A stretch of DNA of 64,000 nucleotides from positions 1-64,000 of the forward strand of contig NZ_JADEXG010000025.1 in assembly GCF_015207255.1 (NCBI RefSeq), in the 5' to 3' direction. The position numbers and the translations under genes were made by a program. Within the stretch, counting starts at the first letter, position 1, and each line of letters begins with the position of its first letter. The notes below the pieces were generated by a model. That model saw only the letters and a list, made by a program, of their open reading frames with translations. It made no database searches and had not been told where the DNA came from. This DNA is from Vasconcelosia minhoensis LEGE 07310 (GTDB lineage: Bacteria > Cyanobacteriota > Cyanobacteriia > Phormidesmidales > Phormidesmidaceae). Positions 26,133-34,497 of the stretch are shown here, piece by piece.

Positions 26133-26549
26133 TTACGACTCCTTCCTGGCTTGGCGGATGGCGTTGAGTCGCTGCGCGATCGCGTCCAACCGCTCAATAC
26201 TATCGCTGTCCAGCTCATCGGCAAAGGCGGCGACAATGTCGGGATTGCCGATGGCGAGCAGTTGCTTCAGCTGGCGGTAAGCCTGCAAAACCTGGGCATC
26301 TCGCTGCGAAACCAGCGGCTCCCAAACAAAGGCCCGCTGCCGCTTGTGTCGCTTGAGCCAGCCCTTTTGGGTGAGCCGATTCAGCACCGTCGTCACCGAA
26401 GCATAGGCCAGCTCGCGGTCGGGGTCAGCCAGAATTTGGTCGTGGATTTGCCGGGCCGTAGCGCTGCCCAGCTGCCAGAGAATGCCTAAAATTTCGGCTT
26501 CCAGGGAGCCTAACGACAGCTTTTTAGGCGAGTTGGGCAGAGGAGCCAT
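26133..26549 (-). CDS. BlaI/MecI/CopY-family repressor
   Basis: A 138-residue winged-helix repressor: LSLGSLEAEILGILWQLG, TARQIHDQI, LAYASVTTVLNRLTQKGWL and KRQRAFVWEP are the family's helix-turn-helix and wing. The C-terminal half is the dimer helix with the region cleaved by M56 proteases in known systems. The frame opens at 26603, but the ATG at 26549 fits family length and has AGAGG-type sequence nearby. It is first in the blaI-M56 operon. The promoter region toward the divergent hpsE gene contains an 18-bp palindrome that may be its operator. Confidence 0.92.
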   Translation of the reverse strand: MAPLPNSPKKLSLGSLEAEILGILWQLGSATARQIHDQILADPDRELAYASVTTVLNRLTQKGWLKRHKRQRAFVWEPLVSQRDAQVLQAYRQLKQLLAIGNPDIVAAFADELDSDSIERLDAIAQRLNAIRQARKES

Positions 26550-26708
26550 GAGAGTATGCAAGCCAACCTTATTAAGGGTATGGACTTGCCGGGCTGCTGT
26601 CAAAAGACAGACTGTCGCTGTTAAGTCGCTATTAATTCGCCTTTAATCAGCAGTGGCTATATGTGGCTATATAAAGATGTAGGCTGATTCTCAGCTCACC
26701 GATCGTTT

Positions 26709-26726
26709 TATGTCAGATTTGACATA
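26709..26726. promoter_or_regulatory. Palindrome TATGTCA-GATT-TGACATA, candidate operator
   Basis: A perfect 7-bp inverted repeat with a 4-base spacer. It lies 14 bases upstream of the HpsE frame and 160 bases upstream of blaI, in their divergent spacer. BlaI-family and other dimeric repressors bind such sites. The half-site ATGTCA also occurs in a palindrome at 32519-32554. Confidence 0.5.
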
Positions 26727-26739
26727 ATTTTAGAAGGCG

Positions 26740-27801
26740 ATGTTGCAACCCGGCCTGCCAATAATGGTTGACTTTTCAGTCGTCATCTGTACTTACAATG
26801 GCGCCTCGCGGCTGCCCCAGGTGCTGGAACGGCTGCGATCGCAGCTGTATACCCAAACATTTTCCTGGGAGGTGCTGATTGTCGATAATAATAGTCAGGA
26901 CGATACGGCTCGCCTGGTCCAACAGTATCAGGCCGACTGGCTGCCAGCGGTACCGCTGCGCTACGTCTTTGAGCCCAGGCAGGGGCTGGCCTATGCCCGC
27001 AGGCTCGCAGTACAAACCGTGGTCAGCCCGCTGATCGGCTTTTTAGACGACGATACCTGGCCCGAAGACACCTGGGTCAGCGCAGCCTACCAGTTCGCCC
27101 AGCAGCATCCCCAGGTAGGCGCTTTTGGTAGCGCCATTCGCGGCAGCTACGAGGTGCTGCCGCCGCCCAATTTTCAGCGGATTGCCTGCTGTCTGGCGGT
27201 GATTCAGAGAGGGGCTGAGCCCTTTCAATATTCGGCTGAGCGCGGCGTGCTGCCAGCCGGGGCCGGGATGGTGATTCGGCGGCGGGCCTGGGTGGACTGT
27301 GTGCCAGAGCAGCCCAGCTTGACCGGCGTCTGCGGTAGCAGCCTCGACGCCAAGGGAGAAGATGTGGAAACGCTGTCCTATCTGCGCAGCGGCGGCTGGC
27401 CAATCTGGCACAATCCCCACATGCAGCTTTTTCATCGCATTCCCAAGGCGCGGCTAGAGCGGGGCTATCTGCTAACCCTCTTTCAGCGCATCGGCTACAG
27501 CCGCTACCCGCTGCGGATGGTGCGCTATGCCGCCTGGCAGCGTCCGCTAATGGTTGGACTGCACGGAGCAAACGACCTGCGAAAGGTGATTCTGCATATT
27601 CTCCACACTCGCCAGCTCACCGATCTAGAGACGACCGAAGCCTGTGAACGGATGCTGCTCTACAGCAGTCTGCTGAGTCCGCTCTATCACTGGCAGAGTC
27701 AGATTGGTCAGGGCCTGAGCTGGGTGCCTTTGCAAGCTAGGTTGAGAGCCAAATTGAGGTCTCGGCTCGGGTCTGGTCTGCTTCAGCGGCTGTGTTCCTA
27801 A
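26740..27801 (+). CDS. hpsE: GT2 glycosyltransferase, HpsE-like
   Basis: A family 2 glycosyltransferase that closely resembles HpsE of the hormogonium polysaccharide locus. The GT-A fold signature is FSVVICTYNGASRLPQVLERL, then VLIVDNNSQDDT and the metal-binding LIGFLDDDTWPEDTW near residue 95-110; GAGMVIRRRAW lies near 180. It transfers sugars to a secreted polysaccharide used in gliding and surface attachment. The ATG at 26740 has AGAAGG very close; the ATG at 26764 (MVDFSVVICTYNG) matches the usual N-terminus better, so the first eight residues are unsure. It leads a tight three-gene operon with another transferase and a pyruvyl transferase. Confidence 0.85.
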   Translation: MLQPGLPIMVDFSVVICTYNGASRLPQVLERLRSQLYTQTFSWEVLIVDNNSQDDTARLVQQYQADWLPAVPLRYVFEPRQGLAYARRLAVQTVVSPLIGFLDDDTWPEDTWVSAAYQFAQQHPQVGAFGSAIRGSYEVLPPPNFQRIACCLAVIQRGAEPFQYSAERGVLPAGAGMVIRRRAWVDCVPEQPSLTGVCGSSLDAKGEDVETLSYLRSGGWPIWHNPHMQLFHRIPKARLERGYLLTLFQRIGYSRYPLRMVRYAAWQRPLMVGLHGANDLRKVILHILHTRQLTDLETTEACERMLLYSSLLSPLYHWQSQIGQGLSWVPLQARLRAKLRSRLGSGLLQRLCS

Positions 27802-27805
27802 CGCC

Positions 27806-28861
27806 GTGCCGCCGATTGCGTTCTACATTCCGCCAACTTTCTGGCCACCTGAGCTGCCGACCAGCGCGGAGCAGAACTGGGCCGGGTTTGGCTTGGGTAT
27901 CTATGCCTGGACGCTGCAAACCTACCTGCGGCTGCGGGCGGTGGGTTTTCCCTGTGAGCTGGTGGACCGGCTGCCCGCCGAAGGGATTGTGCTTTTTCAC
28001 AGCAATGCGGCGCGGGCGACGCAGCCCCGACCGTCGGCAAAGCGACTGCTGATATGCCTGAAGGCGGAATCCTATCCCTACCCCTATGCCCAGCTTCAGG
28101 TGGTACAAAATCCAGTGGAGGCGTCTGCCCGATACCATCGCTACTTCACTCCCCACTGGCCGCAGCCGGGGCTAATGGCGCGATCTCAGTTCCCAAATCA
28201 GTCCCCAGGCCGCCCAGACCGCTTTGAAACGGTCGCCTTCTTTGGCCATGCCAACAGCCTCGCCCCCGAGCTGCAAACCTCGGCTTGGGAGGAGGCGCTG
28301 GCCGAGCTGGGGCTGCGCTGGCAGCCGGTAATCAACACCAATCACTGGAATGATTTTGCCACCCTGAGCACCGACTGGAATGACTATCGCGCCATCGATG
28401 CCATCGTGGCCGTGCGCAGCTTCAGCGCCTGGCAGCAGTGGCTCCAGGGCGGCTACCGGCACAAGCCCGCGACTAAGCTCTATAATGCTTGGCTGGCAGG
28501 AGTCCCGGCTATTCTAGGTCCAGAGGTGGCTTATCGAGCGGAACGCCGCAGTCCGCTGGACTACCTAGAGGTGACTTCGATGCCAGATCTAATCGCTCAG
28601 CTGCGACAGCTCAAGTCTGATTCAGGATTGCGTCAGGCCATGGTGGTGAATGGCCGCGATCGCGCCTCTGCCTACTCTCCTGCCGCTATCACCCAGCGGT
28701 GGCAGCAGTTTCTCGAAGCCGTCGCTATCCCGGCCTATGATCGATGGTGTAAGCAGCCGGCCTGGCGGCGGACTTATCAGCTGCTGCCGTCTGTTTATGA
28801 CAGCTACCGCAGCCGCACAGTGAATAAAGCCAGCCGCCTGCTAATAAAATTCTCTCGCTGA
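27806..28861 (+). CDS. Glycosyltransferase-like protein in polysaccharide operon
   Basis: A 351-residue protein starting at a GTG four bases after the HpsE stop. The C-terminal region has a GT-B-like donor site, KPATKLYNAWLAGVPAILGPEVAYRAERR (about residues 220-248), followed by a conserved-looking SPLDYLEV and a helical end. The N-terminal half lacks an obvious signature, so the family is not certain. Position between HpsE and a pyruvyl transferase supports a role in the same exopolysaccharide. Confidence 0.75.
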   Translation: MPPIAFYIPPTFWPPELPTSAEQNWAGFGLGIYAWTLQTYLRLRAVGFPCELVDRLPAEGIVLFHSNAARATQPRPSAKRLLICLKAESYPYPYAQLQVVQNPVEASARYHRYFTPHWPQPGLMARSQFPNQSPGRPDRFETVAFFGHANSLAPELQTSAWEEALAELGLRWQPVINTNHWNDFATLSTDWNDYRAIDAIVAVRSFSAWQQWLQGGYRHKPATKLYNAWLAGVPAILGPEVAYRAERRSPLDYLEVTSMPDLIAQLRQLKSDSGLRQAMVVNGRDRASAYSPAAITQRWQQFLEAVAIPAYDRWCKQPAWRRTYQLLPSVYDSYRSRTVNKASRLLIKFSR

Positions 28862-28868
28862 CCGGCCT

Positions 28869-29786
28869 ATGCAGATTTACTACTACCAGCGCCGCGATCG
28901 CCAGCCTAATTTTGGCGATGAGCTCAATACCTGGCTGTGGCCCCAGCTCTTACCGGGCTATTTCGATGACGATCCGAACAGTATCTTTATCGGCACCGGA
29001 ACATTGTTGAACAATCTTTTTCCAGAGCGGGTTTCAGCTGCTGAAAAAGTTGTCATTTTCAGCACCGGTGCCGGGTATGAACAGCCGCTGCAGGTGATTC
29101 CACCCCATTGGCAAATCTGTTGCGTTCGCGGCCCGCTCTCGGCTCAGCAATTGGGGTTGCCATCCAGTAAGGCAATCGCCGACGGCGGTATTTTAGTCCG
29201 CTTGCTGGTTCAGCCAACCACAGAAAAACAATATCCCTATAGCTTTATGCCCCATATTCACCACGCTGACTTTGCCCAGTCGGCCTGGCAGCGCATTTGT
29301 CAGGCGGCGGGAATTTGCTATGTCGATCCGCGATCGCCGGTAGAAGAGATTTTGCAAACGATCAATCAAACTGAGGTACTGCTGGCAGAGGCAATGCACG
29401 GCGCGATCGCGGCAGATGCCCTAAGAGTGCCCTGGATTCCAATTGTGACCAGCCCGCGGATTCTGCCTTTCAAGTGGCAGGACTGGTGCGCTTCGATGGG
29501 GCTGACCTATCGACCTCAAACGCTGCCGCCGCTGGTTGACTATCCCCGCTGGGGGCGCGGGCTGCGGTCAGGGGGGCAGTCGGCCCGGCACTGGCAGCGG
29601 AGTTTGGTACAGTCTCCAGTCGCGATCGCGCAGTACGGCCTCAGTCCTAATGAAGCGCAGTTTGCCAAAATAATATCTCAGATTGCTGAAACTGCTGCCC
29701 CCTGTCTCAGCTCAGACGCCATCATCACAGAGCGGACGGAGCAGCTCAAAGCCCGATTATCAGCGATACCCAACCCCAATGGCTAA
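28869..29786 (+). CDS. Polysaccharide pyruvyl transferase family protein
   Basis: A 305-residue protein of the CsaB/polysaccharide pyruvyl transferase family, which adds pyruvate ketals from PEP to sugar residues and so gives surface polymers negative charge. Motifs: NFGDELNTWLWPQLL near residue 14, FIGTGTLLNN near 40, VRGPLSAQQLG near 85, DGGILVRLL, and EAMHGAIAADALRVPWIPI near 176-195, which is the family's conserved His-Gly region. It is third in the operon, 7 bases after the previous stop. Confidence 0.9.
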   Translation: MQIYYYQRRDRQPNFGDELNTWLWPQLLPGYFDDDPNSIFIGTGTLLNNLFPERVSAAEKVVIFSTGAGYEQPLQVIPPHWQICCVRGPLSAQQLGLPSSKAIADGGILVRLLVQPTTEKQYPYSFMPHIHHADFAQSAWQRICQAAGICYVDPRSPVEEILQTINQTEVLLAEAMHGAIAADALRVPWIPIVTSPRILPFKWQDWCASMGLTYRPQTLPPLVDYPRWGRGLRSGGQSARHWQRSLVQSPVAIAQYGLSPNEAQFAKIISQIAETAAPCLSSDAIITERTEQLKARLSAIPNPNG

Positions 29787-29911
29787 GGGCACGGCGCTGA
29801 CTGATGCGCAGGAGATACACCGCGGCCTTCGCATTCAAGACAGCGCTGTTACCTGTCGCCTTACCGGATCTGCAATCTAAATACTCAGGGATGAGTCGTC
29901 GCTTCACTCCA

Positions 29912-29976
29912 AAAATGCTATCCGGCTCATCAAAGGTCACAAATGCTAGGCTGAAGGGGCTCTGGCCCTCCTCTCC
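29912..29976 (+). repeat. 65-bp direct repeat, copy 1
   Basis: Matches copy 2 at 30401-30465 in 60 of 65 positions, same orientation, no gaps. It lies 52 bases upstream of the gene at 30029. The rest of the 242-bp spacer 29787-30028 shows no convincing gene. Confidence 0.85.
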
Positions 29977-30028
29977 GTACCCGTTTAGGATAAAATATAG
30001 GGGAAAAATTTGAAACCAGGCTAAGCCT

Positions 30029-30298
30029 ATGACCGTTCGAGAACCCCGCTATAGCAAAGAGGAATTTTCTCGGCGAGGCAAAGAGCTCTACGAGACTCAG
30101 GTACGCGCTCAAGTTGAAGATGGAAATCATGGCAAAATAGTGGCGATTGACATTGAAACTGGAGCTTTTGAGGTAGCTAAAGATAGCCTGACCGCTGCTA
30201 AGCAATTGCTTAGGCGTCATCCTCATGCCCAGATCTTTGGCATTCGGATTGGGCATCCTGCTGTGCATCGCTTCGGTTTTCGTCCTACTGCATCATGA
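30029..30298 (+). CDS. Small protein of a two-gene module with an aspartic protease, 89 aa
   Basis: An 89-residue soluble protein: a basic N-terminal helix (YSKEEFSRRGKELYETQVRAQVE), then KIVAIDIETGAFEVAKDSLTAAKQLLRRHPHAQIFGIRIG, which has alternating strand and helix. It resembles the small proteins commonly encoded just upstream of clan AA (retropepsin-like) aspartic proteases in cyanobacteria. Its TGA overlaps the ATG of the broken protease (ATGA), the usual coupling for such pairs. The pairing suggests a toxin-antitoxin-like or regulatory module, but function is unknown. Confidence 0.75.
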   Translation: MTVREPRYSKEEFSRRGKELYETQVRAQVEDGNHGKIVAIDIETGAFEVAKDSLTAAKQLLRRHPHAQIFGIRIGHPAVHRFGFRPTAS

Positions 30299-30438
30299 TT
30301 ATTGGCAGCGTAAATGCCAAGCGAGAAGCAGTGGTGCAATTAGCGGTGTTGGGTGAAAGTCAGCGTCGGGGCATTAAAGCAATCATCGACGTTTTTAGGC
30401 AAAATGCTATTCGGCTCATCAAAGGTCACAAATGCTAG
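30295..30438 (+). pseudogene. Truncated clan AA (retropepsin-like) aspartic protease
   Basis: The 47-codon frame begins MIIGSVNAKREAVVQLAVLG and reaches KAIIDV, the strand leading to the catalytic DTG motif. The Asp is codon 32, but the expected Thr-Gly and the remaining 80 or so residues are replaced by sequence of the 65-bp repeat, ending in TAG at 30438. The fold needs the DTG loop and the second half, so this gene is dead. Intact homologues are about 110-130 residues. Confidence 0.78.
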
Positions 30439-30465
30439 GCTGAAGGAGATCTGGCCCTTCCCTCC
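30401..30465 (+). repeat. 65-bp direct repeat, copy 2
   Basis: 60 of 65 positions equal copy 1 at 29912-29976. It begins seven bases after the Asp codon of the broken aspartic protease and ends five bases before the GTG of the radical SAM gene, so it is also that gene's leader sequence. The two copies bracket the two-gene module. Confidence 0.85.
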
Positions 30466-30470
30466 ACTTT

Positions 30471-32084
30471 GTGACTGATTCCGTTTTTTCGGCTGAAAAG
30501 CGCTTATTTACCCCGGCGATGACAATCGCTGAGGCCATCCCGCTGATCTTTGCCTTCCCCAATGAATACAGCGTGGGCATTACCAGCCTGGGCTATCAGG
30601 TGGTGTGGGCAATGCTGGCCCAGCGGCCCGATCTGGAGGTCAGCCGCCTATTTACCGATGTGCAGGAATCGCTGCCTGCCCGGCCCGAGCTGATCGGCTT
30701 TTCCCTCTCGTGGGAGTTGGACTATGTGCACGTGCTTGATTTGCTGGAGTCACAAAAGGTACCGACAAGAGCGATTGCGCGTACCTACGACCATCCCCTC
30801 GTCTTTGGCGGCGGCCCCGTCCTAACTGCCAATCCCGAACCCTTTGCTGCCTTCTTCGACGTCATTTTGCTCGGCGATGGCGAGACCCTGCTAGACGAAT
30901 TTCTGGACGCCTACCAAACCGTCCGCCAGGCCGACCGGCAGACCCAGCTCAGAGCCCTGGCTCAGGTGCCGGGCGTCTACGTGCCCAGCCTTTACAAGGT
31001 AACCTACAGCGCTTTAGACGGTCCGGTAGAATCAATTCAGCCGATGGATAGTGACATCCCGGCGCAGGTACAAAAGCAGACCTACCGCGGCAATGTGCTG
31101 TCGGCCTCTACCGTCGTCACCGAGAAGGCCGCCTGGGAAAATATTTTCATGGTGGAGGTGGTGCGCAGCTGTCCGGAGATGTGCCGCTTTTGCCTAGCCA
31201 GCTACCTGACGCTGCCGTTCCGTAGCGCTAGCCTGGACGACGGCCTGCTGCCCGCGATTGAGCGCGGCCTGAAGGTGACTCCGCGGCTGGGCCTGCTCGG
31301 CGCGTCGGTGACCCAGCATCCCCAGTTTGAGACGCTGCTCGACGTGCTGAATCAGCCCCAGTACGACGATGTTCGCCTCAGCATTGCCTCGGTACGAACC
31401 AATACGGTCGATTCTAAACTGGCGCAAACGCTGGTCAAGCACGGCACCCAGTCGATTACGATCGCGGTTGAAAGCGGCTCCGAGCGGGTACGCCAGATTG
31501 TCAACAAAAAGCTGACGACCGACGAGATTGAGGCCGCTGCGGTTAATGCTAAAGCAGGCGGCCTGAAGGCCATGAAGCTCTATGGCATGACCGGCATCCC
31601 TGGCGAAACCGCAGAAGACGTGGAGCAAACCGCGGCGCTGATGCTGCGGCTCAAAAAGGCAGTACCTGGGCTGCGGCTGACCTTGGGCTGTAGTACCTTC
31701 GTGCCTAAGGCCCATACGCCTTTCCAGACCTATGGCGTCAGCCGTCAGTCCGAGCAGCGGCTAAAGTATTTGCAGAAGACATTGCGATCGCGGGGTATCG
31801 ACTTCCGACCTGAAAGCTATAGCTGGTCGGTCGTTCAGGCGCTAATTTCAAGGGGCGATCGCCGCCTCGCCGACCTGCTAGAGCTCACCCGCCACTACGG
31901 CGACTCGTTGGGCAGCTACCGCCGCGCCTTCAAACAGCTCAAAGGCAAGCTCCCTCCTCTAGAATTCTATGTTCACCAGGATTGGCCAATCGACCAGCCG
32001 CTGCCCTGGGACCATCTGCAAGGCCCGCTACCAAAGACGACGCTGTTGAAACACTTAGCCGAGTCGCAAGAAGCTGAGGTTTAG
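30471..32084 (+). CDS. Radical SAM protein with B12-binding-like N-terminal region
   Basis: A 537-residue iron-sulfur enzyme. Residues 1-180 have the Rossmann-like fold of B12-binding radical SAM proteins (FGGGPVLTANPEPFAAFFD, then LLGDGETLLDEF near 140-155). The cluster motif CPEMCRFC (CxxxCxxC) lies near residue 235-242. Further SAM-binding features, AVESGSERVRQIVNKKL and KLYGMTGIPGETAEDVEQT, follow. The reaction is not identifiable; members of this group act on RNA modification or lipids. The GTG at 30471 is the first start after an in-frame stop inside the repeat, and no good ribosome binding site precedes it. Confidence 0.88.
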   Translation: MTDSVFSAEKRLFTPAMTIAEAIPLIFAFPNEYSVGITSLGYQVVWAMLAQRPDLEVSRLFTDVQESLPARPELIGFSLSWELDYVHVLDLLESQKVPTRAIARTYDHPLVFGGGPVLTANPEPFAAFFDVILLGDGETLLDEFLDAYQTVRQADRQTQLRALAQVPGVYVPSLYKVTYSALDGPVESIQPMDSDIPAQVQKQTYRGNVLSASTVVTEKAAWENIFMVEVVRSCPEMCRFCLASYLTLPFRSASLDDGLLPAIERGLKVTPRLGLLGASVTQHPQFETLLDVLNQPQYDDVRLSIASVRTNTVDSKLAQTLVKHGTQSITIAVESGSERVRQIVNKKLTTDEIEAAAVNAKAGGLKAMKLYGMTGIPGETAEDVEQTAALMLRLKKAVPGLRLTLGCSTFVPKAHTPFQTYGVSRQSEQRLKYLQKTLRSRGIDFRPESYSWSVVQALISRGDRRLADLLELTRHYGDSLGSYRRAFKQLKGKLPPLEFYVHQDWPIDQPLPWDHLQGPLPKTTLLKHLAESQEAEV

Positions 32085-32552
32085 GCCAATTAAGAATGCC
32101 TATTGTTCCAGTTGAGCGAAGGTATGCTGAGATTTAGGACAGACTTCAAACATGAGCTGCGAGCGATACAAGCAAACGTAGAATTCTAGGGAAAAATTCA
32201 TCCGCCCGTAAGTATATCTCCTCAGTTAAACGTCGTCCTGAACCGCTGGAAGCATTGATATTCGGTTTAGTACAGTCCCCCAAGCTTCGAACCTAATAAT
32301 CTACCCGCGTCCTAAACTCATTCAACTTACTACCCGTCATAACCTAGCAAAGTCTCAAATACTTTGGAAGTCAAACTAAAGTTGATTGGATGATCGCACT
32401 CTATGGGCAAAATCTGCCTGAAAAGGAGTTTGCAAATATCTACCTTTGAACTTCTATACCTTGTGTCTATCATGATGCAATAGTTGGGAGCATGTCACCT
32501 TTGAGCCCTCACCCTTATATGTCAGGGCTATACAGAGTATGGCAAACCTGAC
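32085..32552. other. Spacer of 468 bp, no gene seen
   Basis: AT-richer region between the radical SAM gene and the GNAT gene. No coding frame, tRNA or clear terminator hairpin is visible. Near its right end is half of an ATGTCAGG/CCTGACAT inverted repeat that overlaps the GNAT start codon. Confidence 0.55.
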
Positions 32553-32554
32553 AT
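32519..32554. promoter_or_regulatory. Inverted repeat ATGTCAGG-N20-CCTGACAT over the GNAT start
   Basis: Perfect 8-bp arms at 32519-32526 and 32547-32554 with a 20-base spacer. The right arm includes the first two bases of the ATG at 32553. A repressor bound here would block transcription or, as RNA, the arms could hide the start. The half-site ATGTCA is shared with the palindrome upstream of hpsE. Confidence 0.45.
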
Positions 32555-33035
32555 GCTCACCAATAGTTCGATGATTGACGTTCAAGGTCCAGTTCTCGGC
32601 CAAGCTGCTCTCTGCGAACCAATTCTACGGTTACTCCCTGAATGGTTTGGCATTGAAGTCGCTCTTAAGGAGTATGTCGATGAAATAGATAAGCTACCCA
32701 CTTTCCTTGCAGTTGCCAAAAATCAGGTAGTTGGTTTCCTGACAGTCAAGCAGCATAGTGAATATGCCGCAGAAATATATGTCATGGCAGTTCATCCCAG
32801 CTCGCACCGCTCAGGCGTCGGCCGGCAGCTAGTAAAAATCGTAGAGCAAACATTAGATAGCAGCGGGGTTGAGTACCTTCAGGTTAAGACTCTAGGGCTG
32901 TCACATCCTGACAAGCACTACGCACAAACGAGGGCATTTTACCAGTCGGTAGGATTCCGACCGTTAGAAGAGTTTACAAACCTTTGGCCAGAGAATCCAT
33001 GCTTGCAAATGGTCAAGCGGTTATCAACTTCCTGA
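32553..33035 (+). CDS. GNAT-family N-acetyltransferase
   Basis: A 160-residue GCN5-related acetyltransferase. The acetyl-CoA loop is in YVMAVHPSSHRSGVGRQLVK (about residues 72-91), and the C-terminal YAQTRAFYQSVGFRPLEEF is the typical end. Cytoplasmic; substrate unknown. A second ATG at 32571 (MIDVQGP) is an alternative start. Convergent with tldD, eight bases apart. Confidence 0.9.
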   Translation: MLTNSSMIDVQGPVLGQAALCEPILRLLPEWFGIEVALKEYVDEIDKLPTFLAVAKNQVVGFLTVKQHSEYAAEIYVMAVHPSSHRSGVGRQLVKIVEQTLDSSGVEYLQVKTLGLSHPDKHYAQTRAFYQSVGFRPLEEFTNLWPENPCLQMVKRLSTS

Positions 33036-33043
33036 TTACCCCG

Positions 33044-34444
33044 TCACTCATCCGCTCCCTCACCCCCAACCGTGACCTGCTGAATTCGCAAACTGGGACC
33101 GCCGCAGCCCACCGGCAGTCCGCTCTGCCCACCCTTACCACAGCCGCCGGACTCATCCCAGAGAAAATCATCGCCGATGCCTTCGATCTGATTCAGGGTG
33201 CTGAAGACATTGCCGGAGAGGGTAACATCTCGGACCGGCTCGGTCAGCTTGCCCTGGCGGATCATCCAAGCTTCTCCGGCGCTAAAGGTAAACATTTCGC
33301 CGTTGGTCTGGCCGCCCAGCCAGTTGCGGGCATAGACGCCTTCAGTGATACCCGCGAACAGATCCTGAACCGGCGTCTGGCCGCGCTCGATCCAGGTGTT
33401 GGTCATCCGGACAATGGGCGGATAGTGGTAGTTCAGACAGCGGGCGTTGCCGGTAGGGGTTTCGTCTAGATGTCCAGCTGTTTCGCGGGAATGGAGCCGC
33501 CCCACCAGGATGCCGTCCTGGATCAGCTGAGTCGTCGTCGCAGGGGTGCCCTCATCGTCGTAAAAATAACTGCCGCGATGGCCACCGGGCGCGGCCCCGT
33601 CGAAAATTTGTAGGTTGTCTGGTCCAAACCGGCGACCCAGGGACATCACCTCCATCAGGTCTGGGTTTTCGTAGGCCATGTCGGCTTCAGACAGATGGCC
33701 GAAGGCTTCATGAACAAAAAGGCCGGTGAGGATAGGATCGATCACTACAGGATAGGTGCCCCCTTTAACCGGCGGCAGGGAAAGGGCGCTGACGGCTCGT
33801 TTAGCGGCGTCCAGCACGGCGGCATCGAGCTGCTTTAGGTCTTCGTAGCCGCTGCGCGAGCCGGTTGTTTCTCGTCCGGTCTGCACCCGCTCACCTTGCC
33901 GGGCCGTCGCCGCAAAGCGCATTTCCAGGTCTGTCCAGGCCTGTTCAATCAGCGTGCCTTCAGAAGTGGCGAGCAGCACCTGTTGATAGCTATCCTCATA
34001 GCGGACAAATCGGGTGATTACTTGCGGGTCGGCGCTGCGTAAGATCTCGTCGTAGTGCAAACAGAGGGCTTTTTTATCAGCGACAGAAATGTGGCGGGGG
34101 TCGGTGCCGGTGAGGGGCAGCTCGCAGCGGGTTTTCAGAATCTCGATCGGCGCCAGCCGGGTTTCTTCTGTGCCAATTAGGCGGGCTGCTGCGATCGCGT
34201 CTTCCACCCGGGCCGCCAAATCCTTTAGCCGGTTAAAGCTGGCAAAGCCCCAGCCACCCCGATAGCAGGCCCGCACCTGGCCGCCGACAGCAGTGCCGGT
34301 ACTGAGGGTTTCGACCAGGCCGCTGCGCAGCCAGATATCGGTGCCTTCTGAGGTCTCCAGGCGAATGGCCAGATAGTCCGCTCGTGGGCGATATCTAGCG
34401 ATCAGGTCAGCTATCTGGTCTTGAGCAAGCGAGAGGACAGGCAT
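33044..34444 (-). CDS. tldD: TldD-family metallopeptidase
   Basis: A 466-residue TldD/PmbA (U62) zinc protease, the catalytic partner in TldD/TldE heterodimers that process peptides and small proteins. The zinc-binding FVHEAFGHLSEAD (HExxxH) is near residue 238-250, and GVYARNWLGGQTNGEMFTFS near 380-400 is the conserved C-terminal region. Usually it works with TldE/PmbA, which is not in this window. ATG at 34444. Confidence 0.94.
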   Translation of the reverse strand: MPVLSLAQDQIADLIARYRPRADYLAIRLETSEGTDIWLRSGLVETLSTGTAVGGQVRACYRGGWGFASFNRLKDLAARVEDAIAAARLIGTEETRLAPIEILKTRCELPLTGTDPRHISVADKKALCLHYDEILRSADPQVITRFVRYEDSYQQVLLATSEGTLIEQAWTDLEMRFAATARQGERVQTGRETTGSRSGYEDLKQLDAAVLDAAKRAVSALSLPPVKGGTYPVVIDPILTGLFVHEAFGHLSEADMAYENPDLMEVMSLGRRFGPDNLQIFDGAAPGGHRGSYFYDDEGTPATTTQLIQDGILVGRLHSRETAGHLDETPTGNARCLNYHYPPIVRMTNTWIERGQTPVQDLFAGITEGVYARNWLGGQTNGEMFTFSAGEAWMIRQGKLTEPVRDVTLSGNVFSTLNQIEGIGDDFLWDESGGCGKGGQSGLPVGCGGPSLRIQQVTVGGEGADE

Positions 34445-34497
34445 GGGAATTGGGTTGCTGAGTAAAGGATTGTATCGGAGTGAGCTGAGCAGGTAGA

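Noticed and set aside
29746-29940. A 64-codon minus-strand frame starting in repeat copy 1
   Set aside because: The initial MTFDEPDSIFG is just the reverse of the repeat; the rest is unlike any protein I know and has no ribosome site.
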